Assembly (NCBI RefSeq): GCF_035978755.1
Contig: NZ_CP108414.1
Location: forward strand, 8,968,272 to 9,032,271
Direction of reading: 5' to 3'
Origin: Streptomyces sp. NBC_01298
GTDB taxonomy: Bacteria > Actinomycetota > Actinomycetes > Streptomycetales > Streptomycetaceae
DNA: 64,000 nucleotides
Positions 53,532-61,573 of the stretch are shown one piece after another (positions within the stretch are counted from its first letter, which is position 1; every line of letters begins with the position of its first letter). The notes below the pieces were generated by a model that had not been told where the DNA came from, ran no database searches, and worked only from the letters and a program-made list of their open reading frames with translations. Position numbers and translations under genes: made by a program.

Positions 53532-54488
53532 TCACCGGTCGGGGAAGGAGCCGGCCTTGCGCACCGCCAGGGACTGGGCCATGGCCCGGAGGTCGCTCTC
53601 GGGAACGGTGGGCCCACCACCGGTGAGGACCACGATGACGCCCTGGCGGCGCGCGATGTAACGGACGGAGTCGTACGTGGTCGCGCGCCAGGTCTCGGGG
53701 GCCACTAGCTCGCACCGGCCCGTGGACTCCTCCGCGCTGCCGCTCATGACCCGGCACACCTCCGGGGGCGCGAAACCGGGCAGCTGCGGTCCGACGGTCA
53801 CCCGGATCCCGAGAGCTTCCCGGTCGTCGGCGCTGGTGGGGACCGACGACGGGAGGATCAGGTAGCCGAACGTCCCGCTGAACTCGTTGGCCTCCGCGAA
53901 GTACAACCGGTGGCCGTCCAGCTCGGGCGCCAGCAACGGGACCTTGGAGGCGGCGAGTTGCCGCTCCCGGTACGCGGACACCTGCTGATCGCCGAGCACG
54001 CCCGACAGCGGCCACAGCAGTACGAGGACGCCGGCGAGCGCCCCCCAGCGCCGCGGCGAGCCGACGCCGGGCGCCACGGCGGCCGCGGCCGCGTACGCAG
54101 CGGCCAGCACGAGCGGAGCGGCGAACGAGAGCCACGGGCCCGTACCACCCGCCCGGGAGGACAGGACGGCGGCCAGCACGCCCAGGAGCGTCCCCACTCC
54201 GGCCACCCGCCAAGCAGGACGGACCCCCGCCGCCCGCAGCACGACCCACCCGAGCAGAGCCAGCACGACGGGTGTGGCCGCCAGCACCATGAGGGCGAAC
54301 CCCAGGCACCCCCAGCCCTCGCTCCGGCAGAAGTCGTCGAAATCCCAGGGCAGTACAGCCACCAGGATCCACAACCCTCCCAGCAGCGCGCCCACGCCGG
54401 CGGGCCGGGCCATCGGCCGCAGCCCTGCGCGCCCGTGCCACCCCCTCCCGCCGCCTCCTCCGCCCTGTTCCTCCACCGTCACGCCCAT
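53532..54488 (-). CDS. Multi-pass membrane protein with extracytoplasmic domain
   Basis: A 318-residue protein, taking ATG 54488 as start. The N-terminal half has about five membrane helices (GALLGGLWILVAVLPWDF, LGFALMVLAATPVVLALLGW, WRVAGVGTLLGVLAAVLS, AAPLVLAAAYAAAAAV, WGALAGVLVLLWPLSGVLG). The C-terminal ~150 residues are outside (EFSGTFGYLILPSSV, VCRVMSGSAEESTGRCELVA with a Cys pair, GVIVVLTGGGPTVPESDLRA). This resembles Streptomyces membrane proteins of unknown function. It is complete, alone on the minus strand. Confidence 0.75.
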   Translation of the reverse strand: MGVTVEEQGGGGGGRGWHGRAGLRPMARPAGVGALLGGLWILVAVLPWDFDDFCRSEGWGCLGFALMVLAATPVVLALLGWVVLRAAGVRPAWRVAGVGTLLGVLAAVLSSRAGGTGPWLSFAAPLVLAAAYAAAAAVAPGVGSPRRWGALAGVLVLLWPLSGVLGDQQVSAYRERQLAASKVPLLAPELDGHRLYFAEANEFSGTFGYLILPSSVPTSADDREALGIRVTVGPQLPGFAPPEVCRVMSGSAEESTGRCELVAPETWRATTYDSVRYIARRQGVIVVLTGGGPTVPESDLRAMAQSLAVRKAGSFPDR

Positions 54489-54569
54489 GCCCGCCGTCCC
54501 CCTCGATGAAGATCCGTCCAGGCGACCCATCGTGGTACCCCTGCCGTGCTCACGCATGAGTACGGATAC

Positions 54570-54737
54570 TCATGCGCCCGGGCCGAAGACGGCCAAGAGG
54601 CGCAGACGCAGAGCGAGTTGGAGCTCCAGAGCGCGGGCAGGGGCGTTCCAGTCCTCGCCCAGGAGCCGGCCGATCCGGACGAGGCGCTGGACGACGGTGT
54701 TCACGTGGATGTGCAGCGCCTTGGCTATGTCAGTGGT
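54570..54737 (-). pseudogene. PucR-type regulator C-terminal fragment
   Basis: The minus frame reads DIAKALHIHVNTVVQRLVRI, GRLLGEDWNAPARALELQLA, LRLRLLAVFGPGA and a stop at 54570. This is the helix-turn-helix end of PucR/CdaR-type regulators. Upstream a TGA follows within a few codons and the IS256 element begins, so the gene was cut near 54760. Confidence 0.68.
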
Positions 54738-54860
54738 TGTGGGGATTCGCTGTCAAAGCCACTGGAGAGCTGAGATGGACACCGACCCCGAAATGCGCAG
54801 AGCAATGCTCAAGACCTGTGGATCGGACCCGGGAGGGGTGCCTGGCGGAACGCGGAGGGC

Positions 54861-54926
54861 GTACCTTCCCGAGTGATCGACTTCTGGTCATCGAGTAGGC
54901 CCGCGTTGCAGCGCGGGTCGGGAAGG
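54861..54926. repeat. Nested inverted repeats at the IS256 transposase 5' side
   Basis: CCTTCCCGA (54864-54872) and TCGGGAAGG (54918-54926) are perfect inverted copies; the pair extends to 12 bases with one mismatch. Inside lies a perfect hairpin, CCCGCG (54900-54905) with CGCGGG (54912-54917). The structures sit just before the transposase start and may act as the element end or block read-in transcription. Confidence 0.5.
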
Positions 54927-54933
54927 CACGCCC

Positions 54934-56187
54934 GTGCTGAGCGTAGTCAACGAGGACGGCACCACGCAGAGCAGCTCCCTGATGGACGACATCGTCCGTG
55001 AGCGCACCCGTCGGATGCTCGCTGCGCCCCTGGAAGCGGAAGCCACTCAGTACATAGCCGAGTTGGGTTGCGAGCGCGACGAGGCCGGTCGCCGTCTTGT
55101 GGTCCGTAACGGCCACCATCGCGAGCGGACGGTGACCACTGCCGCCGGCCCGATTGCAGTGAAGGCGCCGCGAGTGAACGACAAGCGGGTCGATGGCGAG
55201 ACGGGCGAGCGCAAGCGGTTCTCGTCGAAGATCCTCGCCCCATGGTGCCGGAAGTCCCCGAAGATCAGCGAGGTTCTGCCCCTGCTCTACCTGCACGGTC
55301 TGTCCTCCGGCGACTTCGTGCCCGCGATGGAGCAGTTCCTCGGCTCGGCCGCTGGGCTCTCGTCGTCCACGGTGACCCGGCTGACCAAGCAGTGGAGCGA
55401 TGACCACGCCGCCTTCCAGGACCGAGACCTCTCCGGATCTGACTACGTGTATGTGTGGTCCGACGGCGTCCGCCCCAAGGTCCGCCTCGGCCAGGCCCGC
55501 TCATGCGTACTGGCCCTCATGGGCGTGCGAACCGACGGTAGTAAGGAGTTGATCGCGCTCGCCGAGGGCCTGCGCGAGTCGACCGAGTCCTGGGCCGACC
55601 TCCTACGAGACTGCCGTCGGCGCGGCATGCACGATCCCGAGCTCGTCGTCGGCGACGGCGCCAGGGGGCTGTGGCGGGCCCTGGCCGAGGTGTTTCCACA
55701 GGCCAGGCATCAAAGGTGCTGGGTTCACAAAACCCGGAACGTGATCAACGCCCTGCCGAAATCGGCCCAGCCCGGCGCGAGAAAGGCGCTGCAGGAGATC
55801 TACAACGCCGAGGACCGCGATCACGCCGAGAAAGCGGTAGAGGACTTCGGGCGGGCCTACGGCGCGAAGTGGCCCAAGGCCGTCAAGAAGATCACCGACG
55901 ACACCGATGAACTCCTGGCGTTCTACGACTTCCCGGCCGAGCACTGGGTGCACCTGCGCACGACAAATCCGATCGAGTCGACCTTCAGCACGGTGAGGCT
56001 ACGGACCAAGGTCACCCGCGGCGCCGGCAGCCCGGCCGCGGCCATAGCGATGGTGTTCAAGCTCGCCGAGTCCGCCCAGGCCCGCTGGCGCTCGATCACC
56101 GCACCCCACCTCGTCGCCCTCGTCCGAAACGGCGCCCGCTTCGAAAACGGTCACCTTGTCGAGCGCACCGAACAGGGAGCTGCGTGA
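54934..56187 (+). CDS. IS256-family transposase (intact)
   Basis: A 417-residue mutator-type transposase from GTG 54934. The catalytic DDE set is visible: YVYVWSDGVRP (Asp 177), LVVGDGARGLW (Asp 241) and TTNPIESTFSTVR (Glu). The family CHV-type zinc-like segment is RHQRCWVHKTRNVI, and the C-terminus is LVRNGARFENGHLVER. No break is seen. A hairpin lies upstream and a remnant PucR gene flanks the left side. It is likely active or recently active. Confidence 0.92.
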   Translation: MLSVVNEDGTTQSSSLMDDIVRERTRRMLAAPLEAEATQYIAELGCERDEAGRRLVVRNGHHRERTVTTAAGPIAVKAPRVNDKRVDGETGERKRFSSKILAPWCRKSPKISEVLPLLYLHGLSSGDFVPAMEQFLGSAAGLSSSTVTRLTKQWSDDHAAFQDRDLSGSDYVYVWSDGVRPKVRLGQARSCVLALMGVRTDGSKELIALAEGLRESTESWADLLRDCRRRGMHDPELVVGDGARGLWRALAEVFPQARHQRCWVHKTRNVINALPKSAQPGARKALQEIYNAEDRDHAEKAVEDFGRAYGAKWPKAVKKITDDTDELLAFYDFPAEHWVHLRTTNPIESTFSTVRLRTKVTRGAGSPAAAIAMVFKLAESAQARWRSITAPHLVALVRNGARFENGHLVERTEQGAA

Positions 56188-56225
56188 ACAGCATCAACCG
56201 AACGAAGTCGTACTCAACTCAACCA

Positions 56226-56588
56226 GTGAGGAACCGCGTGGCTTCCTTTCCCCTGCCCTGGCGCACATGGGCCGCACCCATCGCCGTCAATCTCATCCTG
56301 GGCCTCATCGCCATCATTCCTCTGTGGGGGCTGATACTCTTTGCAATAAACTTCCTATTGGCCGGCCTGGACCTCACTCAAAGAGAGCCCACCGAGAACG
56401 ACGGCATGCTGCCTTGGCTGATGATCCTCGTGCCTATGTGGGCTGTTCTTCTTGCTCTGTGGCTGCCGGCCAACGCGGCGATGCGCCGGAAAAGGGGAAC
56501 TGTGAACGGGGGGCACTATTGGACTGCAAGTTCGCTTCTCTGCCTCCTCCCGACAGCAACACTCATGTCGCTGATCACGATTCTGTGA
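56226..56588 (+). CDS. Membrane protein of unknown function
   Basis: A 120-residue protein with about three hydrophobic helices: PIAVNLILGLIAIIPLWGLI, WLMILVPMWAVLLALWLPA and TASSLLCLLPTATLMSLI. GTG 56226 is the likely start; a frame from 56184 overlaps the end of the IS256 gene and may be a fusion. No family is recognised. Confidence 0.55.
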   Translation: MRNRVASFPLPWRTWAAPIAVNLILGLIAIIPLWGLILFAINFLLAGLDLTQREPTENDGMLPWLMILVPMWAVLLALWLPANAAMRRKRGTVNGGHYWTASSLLCLLPTATLMSLITIL

Positions 56589-56754
56589 AACAAGGGAAGC
56601 ACCCGATCCACAAGTCTTGACTATTACTCCAGTCGGGCCGCCGGCGTGCGCGTATCTGGAGAGCCTGCGGGGGCCGGACTCATCGGTGAACACCGAGCAG
56701 GCCTAGGCCGTCTCCTTCGGATCTTGCTGGTCGGATTGCGCTGAGTAGAGCGGC

Positions 56755-57339
56755 ATGGATGATCATTGGGTCGTGAGCACGGATTATTGGGCGGTCCTGG
56801 GGGACTCCGAGCGAGACCAGTGGCGGTACGTCCCACTCCAGACCATTGGGCCACTGGATTTTGGAATGAGCCGGGAGGACACCGTCGCCGCCATGGCGGG
56901 GCAGGGCTTCACTGCGGAGCAGCACAACATGGGGGGTTGGCACTCGACGGGCCGTACACAGTGGCGGGTGGAGTTCTCCAAGCCACGGACGGCCTGGAGA
57001 ACTCGACCAGCGGTGAAGTGCTACTTCGTCGAAGGCGCGGGATTGACGTGCGTGCTGGTTGATGGACGGCTTGGTCCACAGGTGACTCACGAGGGGATCC
57101 GTCTGATCGGCCGTGTTCCGTCGGAGCTCTTGGAAGACATGGAGTCCTACGTGGACCAGCACAACGTGGGGCTCCGCTCCAGTCCCGGCGGCGACCTGTA
57201 CGTCGACGGCTTCGAAATCGAGCTGGGCGCACAGCGCGCCGGCGACGTCGTGGTGACCTGGGCGCTCTTCTGTAATCCCGGAGAAATCGCAGGCACCTCC
57301 TGGGACATCGCCCCCGCAGAAGTCTGGCACCACTGGTAG
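56755..57339 (+). CDS. Hypothetical protein, paralogue of the 62988 gene
   Basis: A 194-residue protein from ATG 56755. It shares a core with the protein at 62988-63524: IGPLDFGMSREDTVAAM versus VGPLEFGMRPAAALS; GPQVTHEGIRLIGRVPSE versus GPQVTLDGTGLVGRVPS; LGAQRAGDVVVTWALF versus IRVQRAGDIVLTRPVF; and an ending W-x-(D/C)-I-(A/P)-(A/P/E)-x-x-W-H-x-(W/F). It is beta-rich and soluble, with no signal peptide. The family is not recognised. Possible immunity-type protein, since such families are small, single-domain and duplicated, but this is a guess. Confidence 0.75.
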   Translation: MDDHWVVSTDYWAVLGDSERDQWRYVPLQTIGPLDFGMSREDTVAAMAGQGFTAEQHNMGGWHSTGRTQWRVEFSKPRTAWRTRPAVKCYFVEGAGLTCVLVDGRLGPQVTHEGIRLIGRVPSELLEDMESYVDQHNVGLRSSPGGDLYVDGFEIELGAQRAGDVVVTWALFCNPGEIAGTSWDIAPAEVWHHW

Positions 57340-57344
57340 GACGC

Positions 57345-58105
57345 CGGTCCCGAGCTCAGCCTGGCCAGCAGTTCCTGGTCACCTCGTCGACCAGATGAGA
57401 TGCCTGCGATGTGGAGGGCGGCGAGGTAGTTGGTGGCGGTCTTGTCGTAGCGGGTGGCCAGCCCGCGCCACTGCTTGATCTTGTTGATGCACCGTTCGAC
57501 GGTGTTGCGTTGCTTGTTAGGAGTCACGATCGAAGGCCGGCGGACGGCCTCCGAGCCGACCGCGCCGTTTGCGGTTGGCGGTCTGGTCGGCGGGCTGCGG
57601 GATCACCGCCCGGATCCCGCGCTGCCGAAGATGGGTTCGAATTGCGCGCGACGAGTACGCCTTGTCGGCCAGGACCGCATCCGGGGTGGTCCTGGGTCGA
57701 CCGATCTGCCGCGGCACCCACAACTGGGCCATGACCTCGGGGAACGCGGGCGCGTCACCAGCCTGGCCAGGCGTGAGGACGAACGCGAGCGGGCGACAGC
57801 GGCTGTCGGCGGCGAGGTGGATCTTCGTGGTCAGTCCTCCGCGGGAGCGTCCGAGGGCATGGTCGGGTGGCTCGTCGGCCGGGGCCCCTTTTGACGGGCC
57901 CCGGCGGCGTGCTGATGAGCGCGGACGATGGTGGAGTCGACCGCGATGCCCCAGTCGAGATCGCCTTCGGCGTCGGCCTGGGCGAGCAAAGCGGTGAAGA
58001 CTCTCGCCCAGGTGCCGTCGGCGGCTCAGTTCGGCAGCCGGTTGTGGGCGCCCTTCCATGAGCCGAAGTGCTCGGGCAGATGGGGCAGTCCCCGGCGAGT
58101 CCGAG
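57345..58105 (-). pseudogene. IS5-type transposase, frameshifted and interrupted
   Basis: Minus-strand pieces: LPHLPEHFGSWKGAHNRLPN ends in a stop at ~58027, then [35 protein letters not shown] (first Asp), [40 protein letters not shown] (second Asp) and RPPAFDRDS, then a stop and one-base slip to NKQRNTVERCINKIKQWRGL with the catalytic Glu. A nonsense and a frameshift kill it. Nearly the whole element is present, related to the copy at 44650. Confidence 0.82.
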
Positions 58106-58401
58106 GAGTGCTTGGACCTCCGCGTCTGGCGATCGAGATGCTGGGAAGTCTGGGCGCTCTGGCCGGAGGGGCAGAAGCAAACGACCATGGTGTGTATTGC
58201 TGGGTCGCGTAGGGGGGGGCAGGTCCGGAGCCAGATAGTGAGGGCCGGCTGAGGTGCGGTGCCGAGGAAGACACCGGGTGATCACGCACCGGGCGACCAG
58301 GGGCCCCGCTGTCCAGGTTCGCCGTGCCGTAGTACGAAACCGCTGTGCGGCCTGTGACCTTCAGCGCTTAGAGTTTGCACCCTCAAGGGGAGGGAACCAC
58401 G

Positions 58402-59127
58402 GTGAGAAGCATACGAGGGTTGGCCGCCGCGCCGGCGGTGGCAGCCATCGCCGTCGTTACGACGGCCGGCTGCGCGCAGACAGCACAGTCCACGGGCGCA
58501 AGCGCACCGCGCCCGGTGCCGTACGCGACGGTCGGCGAGCTGCCGGAGACGCTGGCCGCGGACGGCACCACCATCGTGGTGGGCGACCCGGCCGCGGCCA
58601 CCACAGTCCGGCTGTACGAGGACCCGCGCTGCCCTGTCGTGGACGAGTTCGAGGCGACCGGAGCGCCGGCGCTCCGGGCGATGACGCTGCGCCGCGAGGC
58701 CAAGACTGAGTACACCTTCGCGTCCTTCAGGGACGACCGCGTGGGTGGTGACGGATCGAGGAAGGCGGTCAACGCTCTGCGCGCAGCGCTGGAGGCCAGC
58801 CTGTTCACCGAGTACCACACTGTGCTGATGGAGAACATGGCAAAGAGCGAGCGCGCGGGTGGGTACACCAACAACTCCCTGCTGGTCCTGGCCGACCAGG
58901 TCCCCGGTCTGCGCAGCGAGGCCTTCGACTCTGCCGTGGCGACGATGAAGTACGACGACTTCGTCGCCGCATCGGAGAAGACGTACGAGGCAGCCGGCGG
59001 CGATGACCCCCGCGGGCCCGGCACGCCCACGGTCGTCATCAACAACACCCAGGTCACCGGGGCCCGGTACGGATGGCTCTTCGAGGAGCGATCCTTCGGC
59101 CAGCTCTTGAAGTCCGCGCGCGGCTAG
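58402..59127 (+). CDS. Thioredoxin-fold lipoprotein (DsbA-like), stop codon shared with IS630 target
   Basis: A 241-residue lipoprotein from GTG 58402 (GGGGAGGGAACC upstream). The signal peptide ends in lipobox TTAGC. A thioredoxin-type fold is seen in TIVVGDPAAATTVRLYEDPR followed by CPVVDEFE at the site of the redox CxxC; only one Cys remains (RCPVV). Later come MENMAKSERAGGYTNNSLLV and the cis-Pro loop GPGTPTVVINNTQVTG. The family folds or reduces exported proteins, but loss of the second Cys suggests a non-redox role. Its stop TAG (59125-59127) is made of the IS630 target TA plus the first base of the element. Confidence 0.82.
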   Translation: MRSIRGLAAAPAVAAIAVVTTAGCAQTAQSTGASAPRPVPYATVGELPETLAADGTTIVVGDPAAATTVRLYEDPRCPVVDEFEATGAPALRAMTLRREAKTEYTFASFRDDRVGGDGSRKAVNALRAALEASLFTEYHTVLMENMAKSERAGGYTNNSLLVLADQVPGLRSEAFDSAVATMKYDDFVAASEKTYEAAGGDDPRGPGTPTVVINNTQVTGARYGWLFEERSFGQLLKSARG

Positions 59128-60215
59128 TGACCTGAGTCAGAGATTCGGTGGCAGTAGGCGGCGACTTTGTCGAGGATCTCGTCGGCTGTCTTCGTCCAGA
59201 CGAAGGGCTTGGGCTGGTCGTTCCAGTCGGCCAGCCATGAACGGATGTCGCGCTCGAGAGCCTGGACGGAGCGGTGGACTCCACGCTTGAGCTTCTTCTG
59301 GGTGAGCTCGGCGAACCACCGCTCCACCAGGTTCAGCCACGACGCACTCGTCGGTGTGAAGTGCAGGTGGAACCGCGGGTGTGCCAGCAGCCATTTCTTG
59401 ATGTCCGGCGTCTTGTGGGTCGCATAGTTGTCGAGGATCAGATGGATCTGAAGATCCGCCGGCACTTCTTTGTCGATCTTGGCCAGGAACTTCTTGAACT
59501 CGGCGGCCCGGTGGCGGCGGTGGAGGGACCCGATGACCTTGCCGGTGGCGACCTCCAGGGCCGCGAAGAGGGTGGTTGTGCCGGCGCGGATGTAGTCGTG
59601 ACTGCGGCGCTCTGGAACGCCAGGCATCATCGGCAGGACCGGCTGGGACCGGTCCAGGGCCTGGATCTGCGACTTCTCGTCCACGCAGAGGACCAGAGCC
59701 TTCTCCGGCGGGTCCAGGTAGAGGCCGACCACGTCGCGGACCTTGTCGATGAACAGCGGGTCCGTCGACAGCTTGAACGTCTGCGAACGATGCGGAGCCA
59801 GCGCGAACGCCCGCCAGATCCTTGAGACGGTCGACTGCGACATTCCCGTGGCCGCGGCCATCGACCTCGTCGACCAGTGCGTCGCGTTCTTCGGCGTCTC
59901 TTCCAGTGTTTTGACGATCACCCGCTCGACATCAGCGTCGGTGATCTTCCGCGGGACACCCGGCCGCGGCTCGTCGCCCAGCCCGTCCAGGCCGTGCTCC
60001 AGAAACCGCCGCCGCCAGGTGCGGACCGTGTCCGGCGCGATCCCAAGCCGCCGCGAAACTTCCATCACCGAATGCCCGCCCGCGCACTCCAGCACGATCC
60101 GCGACCGCTGAGCCAGAGCCTGAGCTGTCGAACGACGACGTAACCAGCCCTCCAGCACAGCACGCTGGGCATCAGTCACCGACAACGGCGGAATCTTCGG
60201 ACCGGGACGACTCAT
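59124..60215 (-). CDS. IS630-family transposase (intact)
   Basis: A 363-residue transposase of the Tc1/mariner superfamily. An N-terminal helix-turn-helix region (VMEVSRRLGIAPDTVRTWRR) leads into a helicase-like linker (VPRKITDADVERVI). The catalytic triad is visible: LVLCVDEKSQIQALDRSQP (Asp), LILDNYATHKTPDIK (Asp) and TPTSASWLNLVERWFAE (Glu). Its last residues are encoded inside the terminal repeat, and its stop codon is completed by the TA target duplication plus flanking base. No break is visible, so it may be active. Confidence 0.93.
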   Translation of the reverse strand: MSRPGPKIPPLSVTDAQRAVLEGWLRRRSTAQALAQRSRIVLECAGGHSVMEVSRRLGIAPDTVRTWRRRFLEHGLDGLGDEPRPGVPRKITDADVERVIVKTLEETPKNATHWSTRSMAAATGMSQSTVSRIWRAFALAPHRSQTFKLSTDPLFIDKVRDVVGLYLDPPEKALVLCVDEKSQIQALDRSQPVLPMMPGVPERRSHDYIRAGTTTLFAALEVATGKVIGSLHRRHRAAEFKKFLAKIDKEVPADLQIHLILDNYATHKTPDIKKWLLAHPRFHLHFTPTSASWLNLVERWFAELTQKKLKRGVHRSVQALERDIRSWLADWNDQPKPFVWTKTADEILDKVAAYCHRISDSGH

Positions 60216-60249
60216 GCCGAACCAACGACAAACCTCAGACTCAGGTCAC
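59127..60249. mobile_element. Complete IS630-family element, 1123 bp, with TA target duplication
   Basis: Terminal inverted repeats read GTGACCTGAGTCAGAGATT on the left (from 59127), and the right end is its inverse with two differences (ending CTCAGGTCAC at 60249). The element is bounded by TA at 59125-59126 and 60250-60251, the hallmark IS630 target. Its only gene is the transposase on the minus strand. Confidence 0.85.
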
Positions 60250-60279
60250 TAGTAGTGCTTCGTTAGGTTCTGGATCTGC

Positions 60280-60690
60280 TGGCGGTCAGGGGGCGGCCGC
60301 AGGTGGTGCAGGTGCCGGTCCAGCACCTCAGCAGGTTCTGGAGCACGTCCAGGACTTGGTAGAGGGTCAGGCCGGCGTGGGTGCTTTTGGGTCGAGCCGC
60401 CTGAGGGTGAGGAAGGCCTGTGCGGCGGTGACGAGGGTGACGTGGTGGTGCCAACTGCGCCAGGTCCGGCCTTCGAAGTGGTCCAGGCCCAGGCCGTGCT
60501 TGAGTTCGCGGTAGTCGTGTTCGATCCGCCAGCGCATCTTCGCCCACCGCACCAGGTCGGCGATCGGGGTAGTGGCGGGCAGGTTGGTCATCCAGTAGCC
60601 GGTCGGCTCGTCCGCTCCTGCGGGCTGTTCGACCAGCAGGGTTCGCAGCGGCAGGACCCCGTTCCACTGGCTGCGTCCACCGGCCTGGGG
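60280..60690 (-). pseudogene. IS701/IS4-type transposase C-terminal remnant
   Basis: The minus frame reads VLPLRTLLVEQPAGADEPTG, MTNLPATTPIADLVRWAKMR, WRIEHDYRELKHGLGLDHFE and WRSWHHHVTLVTAAQAF, the C-terminal block with the catalytic Glu of an IS4/IS701-type transposase. A frame change near 60385 leads to GLTLYQVLDVLQNLLRCW. The rest of the element is gone. Confidence 0.72.
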
Positions 60691-60715
60691 CCTTGACCCC
60701 GGATGTTGAACACGT

Positions 60716-61573
60716 CTATGCGGCTTGGGTCAGGGTAGTTGCTGCTGGTCGGAGGGCGTTCTCGTAGGCGGTCGGGGACCGCTGGCCGAGGCGGGAGTGC
60801 CGGCGGCGGGTGTTGTATCGGGTCAGCCAGCCGAAGGCGTCGAGTCTGGCCTCACGCTCGCTCGACCAGGCCTTCCGGCCTTTGAGCGCCTCTCTCTTGA
60901 AGGCGGCGTTGAAGCTTTCCGCGGCGGCGTTGTCCGCGCTGGAGCCGACCGCGCCCATGCTCTGCCGGACCCCCGTTGACCTGCAGAGTTCCGCGAAAGC
61001 TCTGCTCGAATATTGAGATCCGTGGTCGGTATGCATGATCGCTCCGGCAAGGCTTCCACGGGTCTGCTCGGCGACCGTCAGGGCGTCGATGACGAGCTCT
61101 GTCCGCATGTGGTCGGCGATCGCCCACCCGGCCAGCCGGCGCGAGGCGAGGTCGATGACGGTCGCGAGATAGAGCGGCTTCGAACCGCTGACCGGCAGGT
61201 AGGTGATGTCGCCGACGTACTTCATGTTCACCTCGGCTGCGGTGAAGTCACGGCCGATCAGATCCGGTGCCTTCGCCGCGGCCTGGTCCGCGACGGTGGT
61301 GCGGTGCCGGCGGCGCAGACGGACTCCCTCGAGCCCGATGGTCCGCATGATCCTGGCGACGCGCTTGTGGTTGACCGCCGGGCCGCCCTCGTCGCGGAGT
61401 TCTGCGGTGATTCTGGGGGCTCCGTAGGTACCGTCGGAGTCCTGGTGGACCTTGCGTATCCGGGCAGCGATCCCGGCCTCGGCACTCTGCCGAGCCGCTC
61501 TCGCGGATGCGGTGCGGCGCCAGTAGTAGAAGCTCGAGCGGGCCAGGCCGAGGATGTCGCAGAGCCGCTTCAC
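60716..61573 (-). CDS. IS3-family transposase OrfB
   Basis: A 285-residue integrase-type transposase (IS3 OrfB). The HTH-like start KRLCDILGLARSSFYYWRR leads to the rve core. The DDE motif is DITYLPVSGSKPLYLATVID (Asp), GAIMHTDHGSQYSSRAF (Asp) and SADNAAAESFNAAFKREALK (Glu). The C-terminus is FGWLTRYNTRRRHSRLGQRS. The GTG 61573 start suggests a slightly shortened N-terminus, and OrfA is not in its normal place upstream, so the element is incomplete or rearranged. Confidence 0.88.
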   Translation of the reverse strand: MKRLCDILGLARSSFYYWRRTASARAARQSAEAGIAARIRKVHQDSDGTYGAPRITAELRDEGGPAVNHKRVARIMRTIGLEGVRLRRRHRTTVADQAAAKAPDLIGRDFTAAEVNMKYVGDITYLPVSGSKPLYLATVIDLASRRLAGWAIADHMRTELVIDALTVAEQTRGSLAGAIMHTDHGSQYSSRAFAELCRSTGVRQSMGAVGSSADNAAAESFNAAFKREALKGRKAWSSEREARLDAFGWLTRYNTRRRHSRLGQRSPTAYENALRPAATTLTQAA

